From: Dromaius novaehollandiae
Lineage: Eukaryota; Chordata; Aves; Casuariiformes; Dromaiidae
Reading direction: 5' to 3'
Length of the DNA stretch: 64,000 bases
NCBI RefSeq assembly: GCF_036370855.1
Contig: NC_088103.1
Span: 9,797,404-9,861,403 of the forward strand
A program made the position numbers and the translations under genes. The notes beneath the pieces were generated by a model. That model saw nothing but the letters and a program-made list of their open reading frames with translations, did not search any database and was not told the origin of the DNA. Positions 47,560 through 59,800 of the stretch are shown piece by piece. Numbering within the stretch: position 1 is the stretch's first letter; every line of letters starts with the position of its first letter.

Positions 47560-47760
47560 CAACAAGGATATTTATTTAGGATAAAACACAGATGCAGAGA
47601 GATGGCATCCATTTTAATTAAAAGGGGGAAAAAAAATCTATTTTAAAGCTGCTGAGAATGTGACTGCCCCTTGCAATGTTTCACAGCTGAGATCATTTCT
47701 GGCTACATTAATCCACTCTGGAGGCTTTGGTCTGAATCTGTATTGGTGAGCTCAAAGTCC
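47560..47760. promoter_or_regulatory. Candidate conserved non-coding element
   Basis: Contains GGATATTTATTTAGG, CATCCATTTTAATTAAAAGG, ATCTATTTTAAAGC (MEF2-like), GCAATGTTTCAC and GGCTACATTAATCC (bicoid/OTX-like TAATCC). Continuous AT-rich, complex sequence. Confidence 0.36.
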
Positions 47761-48037
47761 TCATTTTTGCTGGGAGGGGGAAATCTCAATAACTTTGGAC
47801 CCAAAAAACCCCAAAACCATTAGGAAGCATCCGTAAAGAAAACCCTTTTGGTGTTTGGGGTGAGTCTTGCTGCGGAGCTGCTCTGCTCGGTAGCACGCAG
47901 CCTTTCCTTGGTTTGGGGAGGAACTGTAATTTCACACGTGTGTAGAAGCGAAGCAAGAAATCCAGAGTGCTTGCTGAAAGAACATTAGCAAAAGCTGGAA
48001 AGAATTGCTCTTGCATTCGGAAAGAGGTATTAGGCGC

Positions 48038-48070
48038 TTTTTTTTTTCTTTTTTTTTTTTTTTTTTTTTT
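48038..48070. repeat. Poly-T tract with one C
   Basis: 33 bp of T with a single C at 48,048. No adjoining retroposon body is recognised. Confidence 0.88.
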
Positions 48071-51000
48071 GAGTAATTAAATTTCATGAATGCTTATTTA
48101 GAAAGGAATTGCCTCAGTTGACTGTTTTACAGACTTTTGGAAAGATATTAAGGCCGTGGTGAGTAGGCTGCCTCTGGGAGCAACCGAGCCTTGGAGCAAG
48201 GGCTTTAATTTCAGTGGTGTATCAGTGTAATGGTATTGTGTGTAAGCTTCTGTTGCCACATGAAAGCAGGGCAGCATTACCCCGCTTGTTTCTGAAAGCA
48301 GAGAGGCAGCCAGAAGAAGAATGATTACAGAGCAGCAGCTCTTTCTTCCCATCACTACAAAAGAATAAACAATAGAAACCAGGATCCAGTTTTAGCTCAA
48401 GTAATGCAAGACGCTCTTTCTGGTGGTCAAATCACATGCTGCAATTGTGACTTGCTTCCTTGTTCTGCATGGAAAAAGGGAGTTGTCGGGCAAGAGCTGG
48501 CACAGGACGGGTGAGATTGGGTGCCCCGTGCTCAGGGATGGTGCCCTGGGCCAGGGTGCCACCTGTGATGGCTTGCAGGGATGGTGACACCCTTGGTGGG
48601 TACAGGACATGCTGGGTGGCCAGGGGCAGCACAGATACCAGCCTCTGTTTTTGTGAGTGGTTCGTCCAGATCAGGTTACCCTCTGGCTGCCTAATGTGCC
48701 ATTTCATGCATTTCTAAGGTGCTTTGGAAATAGGACATGGTTTTGTTCCCAGCTTAGGCTTTTTTTTTTACATGACAAGTGCTTGGCTTCCTAAGCTTGT
48801 GGGGATGCCCTGATTTGTTCCAGCCAGCCATGTGATTTGCCTGAAGAAATAGCTTTGGATGGCGAGTTAGCTCTTTTTGATTTTTAGGAGCGTTTCCGAC
48901 TTCCCTTGGGGGTCTCTGGGCAGGCTGCACTAGCCCTGCCTGCTCAGCCTCCAGCAGACTATGGGTTAGCAGAAAGCAGGCACTTAAGAGGCAGCAGAGC
49001 AAAAGAGATGGGACCCCTCCTCGGTTGTGCTGTGAGCTCTCTCCTCGCGTAAGCCAGCGGTGCAGAGTTGTGCTGAAAACTCCAGCAGAGTTATTTCTTA
49101 AACATCAGTTACGAATCAGATTCAATTTGCTTTGACCAGACGTTTCCAAAGAAGCTGGAAAACGGCACAGAGCGAGAAACCCGCGGCAGAAGCCTTGCAG
49201 ATTTTTATGCCCAGGACAAAGAGCCTTGGCTTGAAGTTGCATGGAGGCAAAGAAGTGGGGCTGTGGGAGAAAGGTGTTGCAAGAAAGATATGGGGGCTGT
49301 GACATATCTGGTGGAGGCTGGGGATGGTTCAGAAAATGGATGCTGGCCTGGGAATTGCCCAGAAAATTTCATTCCGCTTTCCCCAGCCTGATGATGGTAC
49401 AGATGCTGATATTTACCAAAAATATTTAAAAGGGAAATGTTGTAGGAAACAAATCCAGAACAGTTTGTGAGGACTCGTGGGAACGAGTGCTGGCTGATGG
49501 GCTGCCTCTGGGCCAAAGATTACTGTATGAAAGCAGCCTGGGCAGCAGGGCTGAGCTGCGGGTTGGAGGTGGCCAAGAGGAGGTTGCAGATAGCCTGGCT
49601 CGGAGAGGAAACCGCAGAGCAGCTGAGGGAGATGCTGTTGGCCAGCGGGGAGCCCTCTAGCTGGGCTTAGTGACTCATTTTGGAGTTAGATCCCATCAAA
49701 AGCCCTTGTAGCTAGTTGTGCACCTGGACGGAGGCACCTGGGTGCGGGAGCCACAGAGGTTTGCGGTGGGTCTGTCCAGGTTGTGGTTGTGCGGGTGGGC
49801 AACCCTGCAGCAGCAGAAGGGGCTGCCTTGGGCTGAACTTCTTCCCTGAGCAAAAGAAGTTGCTGTCCCTGCAAGGGTGGAATTGGGTGGAAATTCTGGA
49901 TATCTGCCAATTACAGTAAAGTTGTTGTCAACTTGCACCTTGTTTTACAGTGGAAAGTCCTATCTGTCCCCTCTGTTCCCATCTCCTCTTCTTTCTAAGA
50001 TGATGGAAACTATGTCCCTCTGCCAAGAAGCCTTTCCCAACTGTCCTGCTATCTTCCATCTGACCAGGATCTTAATCCCTCTGGCACTACTGCTTAGCAG
50101 GAGAGGAGCGAGCTGCAGGCTAAGCCAGCTGCATGCTTAGTATCCAGGAGAAGAGTCCTCTGGGCCAGGGCGGATGAAATCGGAGAAGTGGTGATGAGGC
50201 ATGGCTGCCACTTCCCACTTCTCTGCTTTTCCCCTCTGCAGCTTAAAACACGCAGAAAGAAAGCTTTTCCCAAGTGTCCTTCTGGTAGGAGATGGCAGTG
50301 CTACATCTCCTGTTTAATGCCCGGGAGATTTTTGGTGGGTGTTAGCAAAGCTCCCTGTCCCGCAGATAAAGCCCAGTTGCTGCTTGAATCATCTCCATGT
50401 TTCACCCCAGCCTTTGGCCTCTGCGTTTTGGATTTTTTTAACCTTTTTCCCCACTAGCTTAGTTTGGAGTTAGGAATACCTCTTACATGCTGAGGGCTCC
50501 TGGGTCAGCCTGAATATGTTATCAGTGCGGTTCTTGATAAGTTCTCTCTCTGAAAGCCCTGGGGAAGCTCCTGCTCACGGTTGCTGTAATAGGTTTTCTT
50601 CCTCTTTTTTTCAGCTGTCTAATAGTGTGATTTTTACTTGCTCCTTAAGCAGAAGGAATTGCTTTCCTCACTAGAAAGAAAACTGCGCTTCCTAGAGAGC
50701 CTTGTCCCTAAAGGCTGGTGACATCTCCTCCCGCTTTAGGTGTTCATTCGTAAATCGGTAGCAAGTGGCCGTGTGCCGCTAGGAAGGGATACACCTGCGA
50801 TTGCTCGTAGGAGCTTGGGCCACACGAGAAAAGTGGCAGGGGAAGGCTGAAGGGTTTGCCCCAGTGTCAAACCGGGGGTTGGGGCAACTTTGCCCAGTCA
50901 AAGCGTGCGTGTGGCACTTGAGCAACTCCAGCCCAAAACTGTGGTGTTTGGGAGCTGGGGAGAGCTCATGTAGACGTGGCAAAGATCTTGTCTTGTGCCT

Positions 51001-51129
51001 GCCCTTACTGGGAGGGGGCTCTGGGGGTACTGGTTGCAGTTTTTTAGGTGGGAGAAGGCACCATGTAGCGCTGCGTGCCGAGCATCTGTGGCAGCAGCCC
51101 TGTATTCATTTATCAAAGCGCCTGCAGCT

Positions 51130-51220
51130 CCCCTGTCGGGCTATAATAACCAGAGCTGAGAGAGTCGATCCATATCTATTTAAAGCACTTCAATAAATAA
51201 AGATACAGAATAAAATCTCT
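51130..51220. promoter_or_regulatory. Candidate conserved non-coding element
   Basis: Contains GCTATAATAACC, GATCCATATCTATTTAAAGC, CTTCAATAAATAAAGATAC and AGAATAAAATC. The AATAAA hexamers could be read as poly-A signals, but no upstream exon supports that. Confidence 0.3.
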
Positions 51221-51769
51221 GTGGCGCTGCGCTCTCGTCCCGCTTCTGGGGATCTTTCCCTTTCCCGTTTGCCTGCCGAGGCATCTCGGAGCCGCGCCGG
51301 GGAAGGGATGGTAATCGTCAGGCATCTGCCCGTCCGAGTGAAATACAGCCTGCCGCAGCCCGGCTCGGCCGTCTGCCGAGGCCGGCCCCAGCTCCTGCCG
51401 CTACCTGGGCCTCTAATGAGAAGCAGCCCCGTCTCGCCGGCATCTGGCGGGGGGGAAGGCGGCGAGAGGGCCGCGAAGCGCAGGGCTCCTTTAATCAGCC
51501 CAAACGATGACAGCGGGGGGACGTTTTCTTGAGGACAGTTTATTAAAGGCAGTTCCCCTGCGCGATAGAGAAGCGGAGATAGAGGGTGCTTTTCTTTCTT
51601 TTTTTATCTTTTCCTGTTGCATGGAGGTGACAAGTATGGGGAAGTGGGAAGCTGTCTTTGCAGGCCCTCTGTAATGCTAATGGAAGCTGCAGGCTTGCAC
51701 TCCCCCTGCTTTTTCTTTTCCCCCCCTTTCCCTTCCCAAAGGCAAACCAGGGAACACTTGTTGAAGGAT

Positions 51770-51945
51770 AAAATTAAAAAGACCATGGCCGTTTATTTTG
51801 AGGACAGTGTGTTTGCTTTCACATCATGCTGGAGGGAATTGCGCCGCTACTGTCAGCAAATAAATAAGAGCTTTGTTTTAAATTATACTCTTTCTTCTGG
51901 TAGCTAATTAGGCGAGCTGATACCTGCCGTTGCATTACCTAGGCA
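51770..51945. promoter_or_regulatory. Candidate conserved non-coding element
   Basis: Contains AAAATTAAAAAGACC, GGCCGTTTATTTTG, GTCAGCAAATAAATAAG (MAF-like TGTCAGCA), TTTTAAATTATAC, GGTAGCTAATTAGGCGAGC (palindromic CTAATTAG homeodomain site) and GTTGCATTACC (C/EBP-like). Confidence 0.4.
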
Positions 51946-52158
51946 CCGACTGTACCGCGTGTGTTTGGGGCATGTGGCTGGTGTCGGCAGCTTCCAAACT
52001 TCATCAGCCCCTTATTTTTTTTTAAAAATACCCCTTTAATTGGATATGAAATCCTTGGGGGTCTGATTGCATAAATGGAGCCCTTCGTAGCTGGATGCAC
52101 CCGAAGCTCTTGCAGACGGCTGTTAGCGCGGTGGTGAGCAGCGTGGGAGCTGCACCCC

Positions 52159-52210
52159 TGCATTTACTGCGTGCATTTACTGCGTGCATTTACTGCGTGC
52201 ATTTACTGCA
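52159..52210. repeat. 13-bp tandem repeat, four copies
   Basis: TGCATTTACTGCG is repeated four times head to tail with only the last base of the fourth copy changed. It looks recently expanded and would be polymorphic. Confidence 0.93.
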
Positions 52211-52979
52211 TGATGCTTTCCAGCGACGGTGCGCAAAGAGCCAGGTTTCTAGTTGCAGGAATAACTGCTTGAAGCTTTTTTTTTTTCCCCCTTTCTTGGC
52301 TGTTGAAGTGGAGAATCGAGCGCTCGTACCAGGGGGCCGGGATGGCGCAGGAGCGACGAGCGTGCTGGGTTTCACTCTCGGCCGCGGCCGGCCGGGCTCC
52401 CCGCAGGAATGGGGCAAGGCAGGAAGCGAAGCAGCCGCCTGGCTCTCGCCTCCCCTTCTCCCCCCGGGTGTTGTTACGCTGCCTGAAGTTCCTGTCCGTC
52501 CTGTTGGTAATTGAGAGCAGCCTCTGGGCGGCTGGAGCAGCCAGCCTGAATGGGGACCATCACCTTCGTCAGTGGGGCCGAAGGCTTTGGTGGACCAGTT
52601 GCTCCTTGCTTCTCCCCCTTGCCCTAAAGGCTGGTCTGGTCTCGGGGGCTCGGTGCTGCAGAGGTCCCCGCCGAGGCTCTGCACCCCCCGTGCTAGACGT
52701 CTCTGGGGGGGAGATGCGGGTTTCCCAGGCTGCCACCGCCTGTCCCCGGGGTGGTGGCTCTTGGCCTCCCGGCTGGCGTGCTGGAGCCCGGCTGCGGAGG
52801 GCTTGGCTCCATGGGAACGCTCTCCTCCGTAATTACCCAGCTCTTGCACAACTCCCCGCGGTGGGGGGGTCCTCCCCCTCCGGCCGGCGTCGATGGCCAA
52901 ACTGGAAATATGGCTCCGCGGTCGCCCAAAAGCCCCGCTCGCCTCCCTCCCCTTCCCCTCTTTTGTTTATTGTGTGCAT

Positions 52980-53005
52980 GGGGGGGGGGGTGCTGGGGGG
53001 GGGGG
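52980..53005. repeat. Paired G11 runs
   Basis: Two runs of 11 G separated by TGCT: a compact G-quadruplex candidate within the CpG-rich domain. Confidence 0.85.
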
Positions 53006-53061
53006 TCTCGCTCCGCGCGCGTCGTGGGGGCTGCCCTGGCCCAGCATTCCTCTTTACGAGG

Positions 53062-53150
53062 AGATAAGGATCCTGTCTGGCGCCGGGGTTTCCAATGTGC
53101 TCCCTGATTATCAGCAGCCGCCCCGCCAGAGCCCCAGGCAGCAGATAAGG
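53062..53150. promoter_or_regulatory. GATA motif cluster
   Basis: AGATAAGG at 53,062-53,069, CTGATTATCAG at 53,104-53,114 (a TGATAA core on the - strand) and CAGATAAGG at 53,142-53,150 give three GATA-factor sites in 89 bp, two of them full WGATAAGG-type consensus. They are in a CpG-rich setting where such motifs are not expected by composition. Confidence 0.4.
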
Positions 53151-55940
53151 AGAGAAGAGGCGGCATTCATCCTCCGGCAGCCCCCCGCGCGGCCGCGAGC
53201 CCCCCTCGTGCCACCGCTGGGCTGCGGAAATCGTTAACCCTGGCTGCGCGACTTTTTTTCTTTCCGCCTTTTGGGAAGTCGCTTGGTTTTTCTTGTCCTG
53301 CAGTAAACGTTTAGTAAATGGGGGCTGATGCCTCTGTGTTGTCCCGCGTTCCTCGGCGCTGCTTCGTTCGGCAGCTTTTCCGGGGACTTTCAGAGCACCG
53401 ATGTGATGTCCGTGGGTTTTTTTGTGGAAAATGCACGTGTGTTTGCTGAACGCTGCGTTGGCCCGAGGAGAGCATCTGTGAGGGCCTCCCGCATCGTTCC
53501 CCGCTGGAGAAGTGGGCAGCGGGTTGTCCCGGCTGGAGGAGGAGCCAGGGCTGCTGCAGGGCGCTGGGGACTGCAAGCAGCTTTGCAGAGCCCTCGTCCC
53601 CCCAAACCTCCCCCCTGGGCGCCCAGCTCCGGGGACCACGCCGGCCTCGGGCTTGGCAGGGGCGGGGAGCGACTGCGAGAAGCCACGTGCGGTTCCCTAG
53701 CGCATCCGTAACCGAGATAGCTCCTATCGATCCTCCCGCGCGCTGCGGCAGGGCTGGGGGGCTCTTCTGGCTTGAAAAGAGGTGATCTCGTCTTGGAGCA
53801 TGACCCCGGCCGCGTGCGCTCTGCTCGGGGAGCCGGCCACCGCCTGAGCCGCCCCGGCGTTAAAAGCCAATGGCTTTGAGAGAAAGGCGTGGGATGACCC
53901 CTCCACTGGGATGCTCGGGAGCATATGGAGCCGTTAGTTTTCAGTGTGATTTCTCTGAAGTTTCCTGCATTAATATTTGATGGCTTTCCTTGGGGTGAAC
54001 ATTAAAAAGAAATGACCACCACCAGGAGGAGGAAAAAAAAGTTGTGTTGTTTTTTTTTTTTGCTTGTGGGGAAAGAGAAAGGGGGGGACAAGCTGCAACG
54101 CAATCGTTTTTTATGGCTTCCTGGAACGGCTTGGATGTGGCTCGGGCAGCAGCAGGTCAGGAACAGAAGGAGCGGAGCCCCCGCCATGGCCTGCCTGCTT
54201 GCATCTTTCCCTTTCAGGTCGTAAATATGAAACCACTACTTGAAAAACAAAAAGCTCGTTAAGCTGTCAGCGGGCGGGCTCCCTCCTGGAAGGTCGTAAA
54301 TGTTCCTCTTAGCAGTAGCTTTCACTCCCGGCTGGGCTAGGGGGTGAGGTGCTAGCGTGCCCCAAGGGAGCTTGGGGTGGTCACCACCGTGGAGCGGTGT
54401 GTGGAGGCTCAGGGAAAGCCAGAGCCCTCCCGGGTGCTGGTGGGGAGAGCGGAGGACCCCCTAACTCCAGTAATGGAGGTGATAGCACTGTCTCACCTCC
54501 GCTTTGGTGTTCCCCATCTGTTCTTGACCCCCGAAATGGGTCTTCTACGTGGACCTTGGTGCATCACCTCTGTGCACGGTGGGCTCCGGTGAAGCTGAAA
54601 TGAAGCACAAAGTTCACGCGAGCTGTCTCACATCGCAGTGCGACAGCTCGGGGCTTGCAGGGCGCTCACCCCCCTCGAACGTGGGGATGAGGCCGTGTCA
54701 CGTCCCTTCTGCCCGCTGCTGCCGTTCTCAGTGCAGGAGCGGGGTGATCCCTGCCAGCCATTTGGCTTTCCAAATAAAGTTTTGATGCCTCTGGATAATA
54801 AAAATTTGAAATTAGGGTAGATCTTCCAATTAATGGTGAGCTGGGCTCTTGGGGAGTGGAGGGAAGATGGCGCATCGATGTGAAGGCATCTCTGAGCACG
54901 CCTGGGTTGCAGCTGTGCCGGTAATCCCAAGGGGCAGCCTTCCTCCGCTGTCCTGCGCGGCGAGGAGGGCAGGCGTCGAAGGCAAGGGCGCAGATTCCTG
55001 CCGCGGCACCACCTCATTAATTTTATTACAGATAGCTCAGCTCAGCTGCTTGTAACTTGCTGAGGCAGGTGTTAGAGACAATTCAAATAAACAGCCAGAG
55101 AAGCAGTCGAAAGGAAGCAGTCATGGCAAAGAGCGTGCTGCTGGGTTTTCCTGGTGCCAGCAAGATAAAAGCTGGGCCAGTATTCGAGGTCCCCATTGGG
55201 ACCGTGACGGGAATGCTTTCATCTTGGAAAGGAGGCGAGGGGGAGATGACCGTGGTCTACAAACCCGGGAGGAGCCAAGGTTGGCCCTTGGCCATCTCTT
55301 CCAGTAGAGATGAGTCTTGTGGCTGGCTGTTGTCCTACGTATAGGTCGCTTTGCAAAGTCTGCGTCCCCATGACCACTGGATGTGGCTTCCCATGCGTGG
55401 GTGAGTGGGATCGTCCTCTGGAAATGGGGCACTGTCCTCAACTGCCTGGATTCGATGGCATTGAGGGGCTGTGGTAACGGAGAAGGGTCGGCTGCCTTGC
55501 TGGTAGCCTGCAGGGCCTTGGCAGCAGAGGCGTGTGGGCAGGACCGAGCCTGAGGAAGACACAGAGACAGCATCAAAAAGCAGACACACACCAGAAGGAA
55601 AAGCATTCCCACTAAATAATATAAAAAGCTGGGAAAAGCTGATGCCGTTGTTACCTGTGGATGTTGGACAACTACTAGTGGATGCGATAGTGAAGTAGTC
55701 CGTCCTGTTGTGGAAAGTATATCTATATTTGAGAAACCGTTTTTCTTGCAATGAGATCTTCTGCATGCAGAAGAAGAATGCCCTTCTTGGTAATCTGTTT
55801 GTCATTTAGGCCCCTGATATTTTTTCTCCCTTGGTTACACCATATGCTGAAAATGAAACTGCTCTCACATTAACATCTAATTAGCAGCAGCTTAAAAAAC
55901 CGTGCCTGTAACAGGAGCTGAAAGAAAGGGGTGAGAAATT

Positions 55941-56080
55941 AAAGATGGAAAAGACCTGTTAGATCATCTGGTCTTTCCTTAGGGATTGTGTCTGTAGCGT
56001 TTTGTCCAGTCTTGCTTAAAAATCTCCAGGGCCATTACCACTTCCCTTGGAGATGATTTCATTGTGTATTGAAAGAGGCA
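55941..56080 (-). mobile_element. CR1-type LINE fragment, 3' region, antisense
   Basis: On the strand shown, AAGATGGAAAAGACCTGTTA and GATCATCTGGTCTTTCC begin the match. TTTTGTCCAGTCTTGCTTAA, AAATCTCCAGGGCC, ATTACCACTTCCCTTGGAGA and TTTCATTGTGTATTGAAAGA follow. This is the familiar antisense order of an ancient amniote CR1 3' end (GGAAAAGACCT..AGATCATC..GTCC first, then a TTTTGTCCAGTCT..TTAAA block, then a CCACTTCCCTTGG block). Family assignment is from memory. Confidence 0.72.
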
Positions 56081-58619
56081 CAAAACCTTTATAAATGTAA
56101 AAGCTTTATACAATTGAGGTAAAAGAAACAGATTGAGTCATTGTATTGTTCTTTGTAATCAGCTCTGCTTTTCATTAATTTCCTCCCGCCCTCCTCCCCA
56201 AAGCCCATTTCGGCTGGGATTTTTCAGGGACATGGGGAAACCACACGTGCGAGGGCTATTGAAATTTGGTGGGAACTGGGGACCCGGCTCCTATGAGCTG
56301 CCGAGGACAGCCCGACATGGTGTCCTGATCGGCGCATGCTGCGTGAGCCCATAGACCGCAGCGGGGCGGCCAGGGGTCTTGGACGTGGAGGAGTGAGAAG
56401 AGAAAATGCCTGCTGGTGTTGCAAATTGGAGATGAGAAAAGATGATGTTGCTGGTGGGGAGCCCTGCTCCCGGGCTGTGTCCGTTCTCCTGGGCTTTCGG
56501 TGTAGAAACGCTGTGCGGCTCCCACAGGGCTTGCGGAGTGGCTTTCTGCGGTTGTTTGCTTGGTGGACTGGTGTCATCTTTTGCTGCTAACGGGGTTCCC
56601 ATGGAAAGGCAGCGTTGGCCGATAGCTCGAGGGTCAATGCTGGGTGCTGCCCCACCGCTGGGAGCTTTGGTCCTCAGCAGCAACAGCACCGTGGCTCTGC
56701 AGGGGCCGAATTTGAGGTCGTGCAAGGTTTTTGGTGGGTTTCAAAGCAGCACAGTGCTCTTGCTTCTGGCCACCTCGATGGCAGCTTGGGACGTGGTGCT
56801 GTGAAGCACTTTTTGACTCCCAGCTGGTATAAGCAATGCTTCAGCTGATGCCCCTGGCATCCAGCACTGGAACTAGGGCTCTTGCAGCCCATGTGGAAGT
56901 TGAGATATGAGTTGAGAGAGGGGAGGAAATGTCTTTTTCTTCCTCAACACCTTCTTTCTTAGCATTCGGGCGATGTTCTGGCATTGCCCAGCCGGACAGC
57001 CGGGGCTTTTGAGGTCACCGTTGTCAGCATGTGAAGGACCGCTGCGCAGGGTGCATCGACCCAGCGGGTCTTATTCTCCCCTCCTGGTCTGTGATCCGGG
57101 AGGGTTCACTGGCTCCGGGGCCCGTGCGGTAGGGAGAGGAGAGGACATTGCTCGCGCGCTGGGGGTGAGCATGTGGCAGCCGGGCCAAGGGAAATGAAGA
57201 GTTTTTCAATTATTTACTGCTGAAATGGAGCAGTCTCCAAACAGGCTGCCAGAACCCAGCACCTGCTATTTTTCTTAATTGAAACGGTGTCTCTTTTCCC
57301 TCCTGCTGGATGTGTTCAAACATCTTCAGGAGCCAGTCTGCCTGCTCGCCGGGCCAAATTTAGCTGCGGTGTCACGCACAGGGGACTGCTTCGGTGCTCT
57401 CGCCGCCTCCGAGAGCGGGGCCGAACTTGGCTGGGCAGCTGTCTACTGCCATAGCCTCATAATTTAGCTATTTTTAAAGATGACAAGGAATAGCACAAAA
57501 AGGTTACGGGCCTGTGAAAGGAGGGCACCACCTGGTGCAGATACGACCGAAAATCAAGCAACAAAACAAGGCTGGAAAGCGCTGTGGCCTTCGCATGTGC
57601 AGCGAAGGTGCCCTGGCTTTTTGTGCCCAGTGCTTCGTTTTTGGAAATCGTGGCCTTTGCAGCAGGGCGTGCAGCCGTGCAGGGTTGGGTGGCAGCATCC
57701 TGTTTCTCCATTCCTGATAGTTTGGATGCTCATTGCTACCAGTTTGTTACGGGTGAGGCTTTTTAACTGGGTCTCTGTATTCTCCAATGGGACCGTCCCA
57801 AGTTCAGTAGGGAGCTGAGAATCCCCATGGAAATTGTTGGCTTATAAAGGTCTTGGCTGCAAAAAAAAGCCCCTCATCTGGTGCTCGCCATCACTGGGGG
57901 AGAGAAACCCCTGGGAAACCTGTCTGTACTGGTGCCAGTCCCTGGCTGCACTGGGAATTCAGCTCTTGCTGGGACCGGGGCACGAGTTGCAACGCCAAGG
58001 GTGCCATCCGCCAAAGCGGAGCCCGGCCGGGGTCCGTGCCTCAATCGGAGGGAGGCACCGAGCAGCCGCGGGCCGGCCCGGGAGCGAAGCGGGGCAGTGC
58101 CGGGCTCAGCGACGGCGTTCAAAGCGGCCGGCGTGCATGTGCATGCCATTAAAAAGGAGCAGCAGGGCGCCAGATGTTCGGCAGCCCGCGAGCGGGACTC
58201 TCGCTTTGACACCTGTTTGGTCTGATGCAGCTTTGGCGGGGAGGGCGAGGCGCCTTTAATCCTCCCTGTCGGAAAATGCAAGCCGCTAATCCCAGGCCTT
58301 TCCAGAGGGCGAATGGAAAGTGCCTCTCTCCCAGCACGGCGAGCGCGGAGGAGACAGACGGGAGAACCGGGATTTGCTCTGAATGTGTTGCAGAACTGCC
58401 GTTATATTCCCACGCTGTAAATGTATCGAGAGAGAAAAATAGGGCTGAGATCATGCTGGTGGATTAAGATTAAGAAGCCCCCCCATGTCCCTCAGCCATG
58501 CTTTTCTGGGGGCTGGTGTGGGGATGGGGTCGGATGAGGCATCTCCTGCTCTTCTGGAAAGCTGGGAGCAGGTACCCTGAGCGTCCTGCCCGGGCTCTCG
58601 GCTTGCGGGACAGCAAAGG

Positions 58620-58641
58620 CCAGATGTTTCCCAGATGTTTC
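58620..58641. repeat. 11-bp duplication
   Basis: CCAGATGTTTC occurs twice in tandem, both copies exact. Confidence 0.88.
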
Positions 58642-58789
58642 CCACTTCCTGTCTGGCCCCTCCGCATTTAGCTCTTTATGTACTTGTTTGTTTTGGATGA
58701 CAAACAAAATAAAAAAGGTTTTTCTAACCCTGTTCCCAGGAGGCTGCAAGTTCAGGATACAATCCGAAATCTATTCACTATTGTCTCGG

Positions 58790-59300
58790 TGCGTCTCCCT
58801 GCCTGCGGCGTCCCCGGGCACGCACGAGCTCACACGCGGCTTTTGTTGAACTCTTTTTTTCCCACATGACGTCTTTTCCCAACGGGCCACCGGGCATTTT
58901 CCTTGACGGCCTCTGCCAGCGCTCAGGGAAGCGGTGGGAATATCCCGGCCGGTCGGGGTGGGAGCAGGGGGAGGAAGTCGCCGTCTTGCAGCGCACCTCT
59001 CGGGCGGCGAGGAGCCAGACGGGGAGGGCGACTGCGGGCGGCAGGGCTTTCCCTTACGTCTGAGGACGGGAAACTCGTTGCACTGAATCAGCATCCTGCA
59101 CGCTGTCGCACAGGTGGCTTGCGGGCACGCGCTTCGCTTCTCCGAGCGTGTTTAGGGAGAGATGGGGCAATACAGAGCGGATCAGCGGCTCCAAAAGATT
59201 TGGCCCGGGTGTTTTGAGGCGTTTGCATTCGGTCAGGTGGACGCGGGGGTTAAAAAACGAGGCCCCAACCGGCTCCGAAATGGCATTATGTAAGGGAACG
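58790..59300. other. CpG-rich patch
   Basis: GC-rich DNA with many CpG, open in several frames on both strands, with no signal-peptide or splice-donor structure recognised. A possible minor CpG island. Confidence 0.38.
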
Positions 59301-59689
59301 CTCTCGGCTTGCGAGTAGGGGGAGGAAGAAAACAAAACTGTCTAAAAATATAGTGTGTTCTGGCATGACAGGAAGTCCCTGAGATCCCTGTAACCAAAAG
59401 CAGTGAAAAAACATCAATGCAATGTCTTTCTCTCCCAAAAACTGGAGCAGAACCAGGCTTGCTGTTTGCCCTCCTTGGCTGGCTTGTTTAGATGCTTCCC
59501 GGCAGTTTTTTTAGTATCTCAGGGCTTCGAGTTTAAAAGATGTCTGGCTGAGGCTGGGAGGAAAACAAGATTGAGCTAACAGTATGCCTTTAAAATGAGT
59601 ACGTTCGGCTGTTTCTGGTCTGATCTCACTTAGTTTTTCTCTGCCTACGGGGTTAAGGCCCCTTTTCCTCTCTTCTTTCTCTCTCTCTC

Positions 59690-59800
59690 TTAATTGCCTG
59701 TTAAATAATTTAAATATTTAGGACTAAAGGGCTTCAATTATCCATTAATTTACATTAGTAATTTATATATCGGGCTGAATGGACACGCTGTTAGTGTAAT
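59690..59800. promoter_or_regulatory. Strong candidate conserved non-coding element (TAAT cluster)
   Basis: About 110 bp with CTTAATTGCC, TTAAATAATTTAAATATTTAGG, TTCAATTATCCATTAATTTA, CATTAGTAATTTATATATCG and GTGTAATGGG: at least six TAAT/ATTA cores. It follows a CT-rich tract (59,665-59,691). It is the densest homeodomain-motif cluster in the window. Confidence 0.43.

Larger units (their letters stand above)
45106..52279. other. Right-middle part of the putative intron
   Basis: No exon recognised. Notable contents listed separately are paired poly-G runs, AT-rich islands at 46,500, 47,560, 51,130 and 51,770, a poly-T tract at 48,038 and a 13-bp tandem repeat at 52,159. A CpG-rich piece lies at about 51,220-51,500 between two of the islands. 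Confidence 0.45.
52280..53720. promoter_or_regulatory. Second-largest CpG-rich domain, orphan CpG island
   Basis: About 1.4 kb of GC- and CpG-rich DNA far inside the putative intron. Frames of 254 codons (+, 52,303-53,067) and 268 codons (-, 52,833-53,639) overlap each other, which argues against either being coding. GATA motifs cluster at 53,062-53,150. It may be an alternative internal promoter or an enhancer-type orphan island. Confidence 0.45.

Noticed and set aside
51175..51215. AATAAA hexamers as a gene 3' end
   Set aside because: Several AATAAA-type hexamers occur throughout AT-rich islands. No upstream exon or GT-rich downstream element supports a polyadenylation site.
52833..53639. 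268-codon - strand frame and the 254-codon + strand frame overlapping it
   Set aside because: Both are open because the DNA is very GC-rich. They overlap each other and neither has recognisable protein character.
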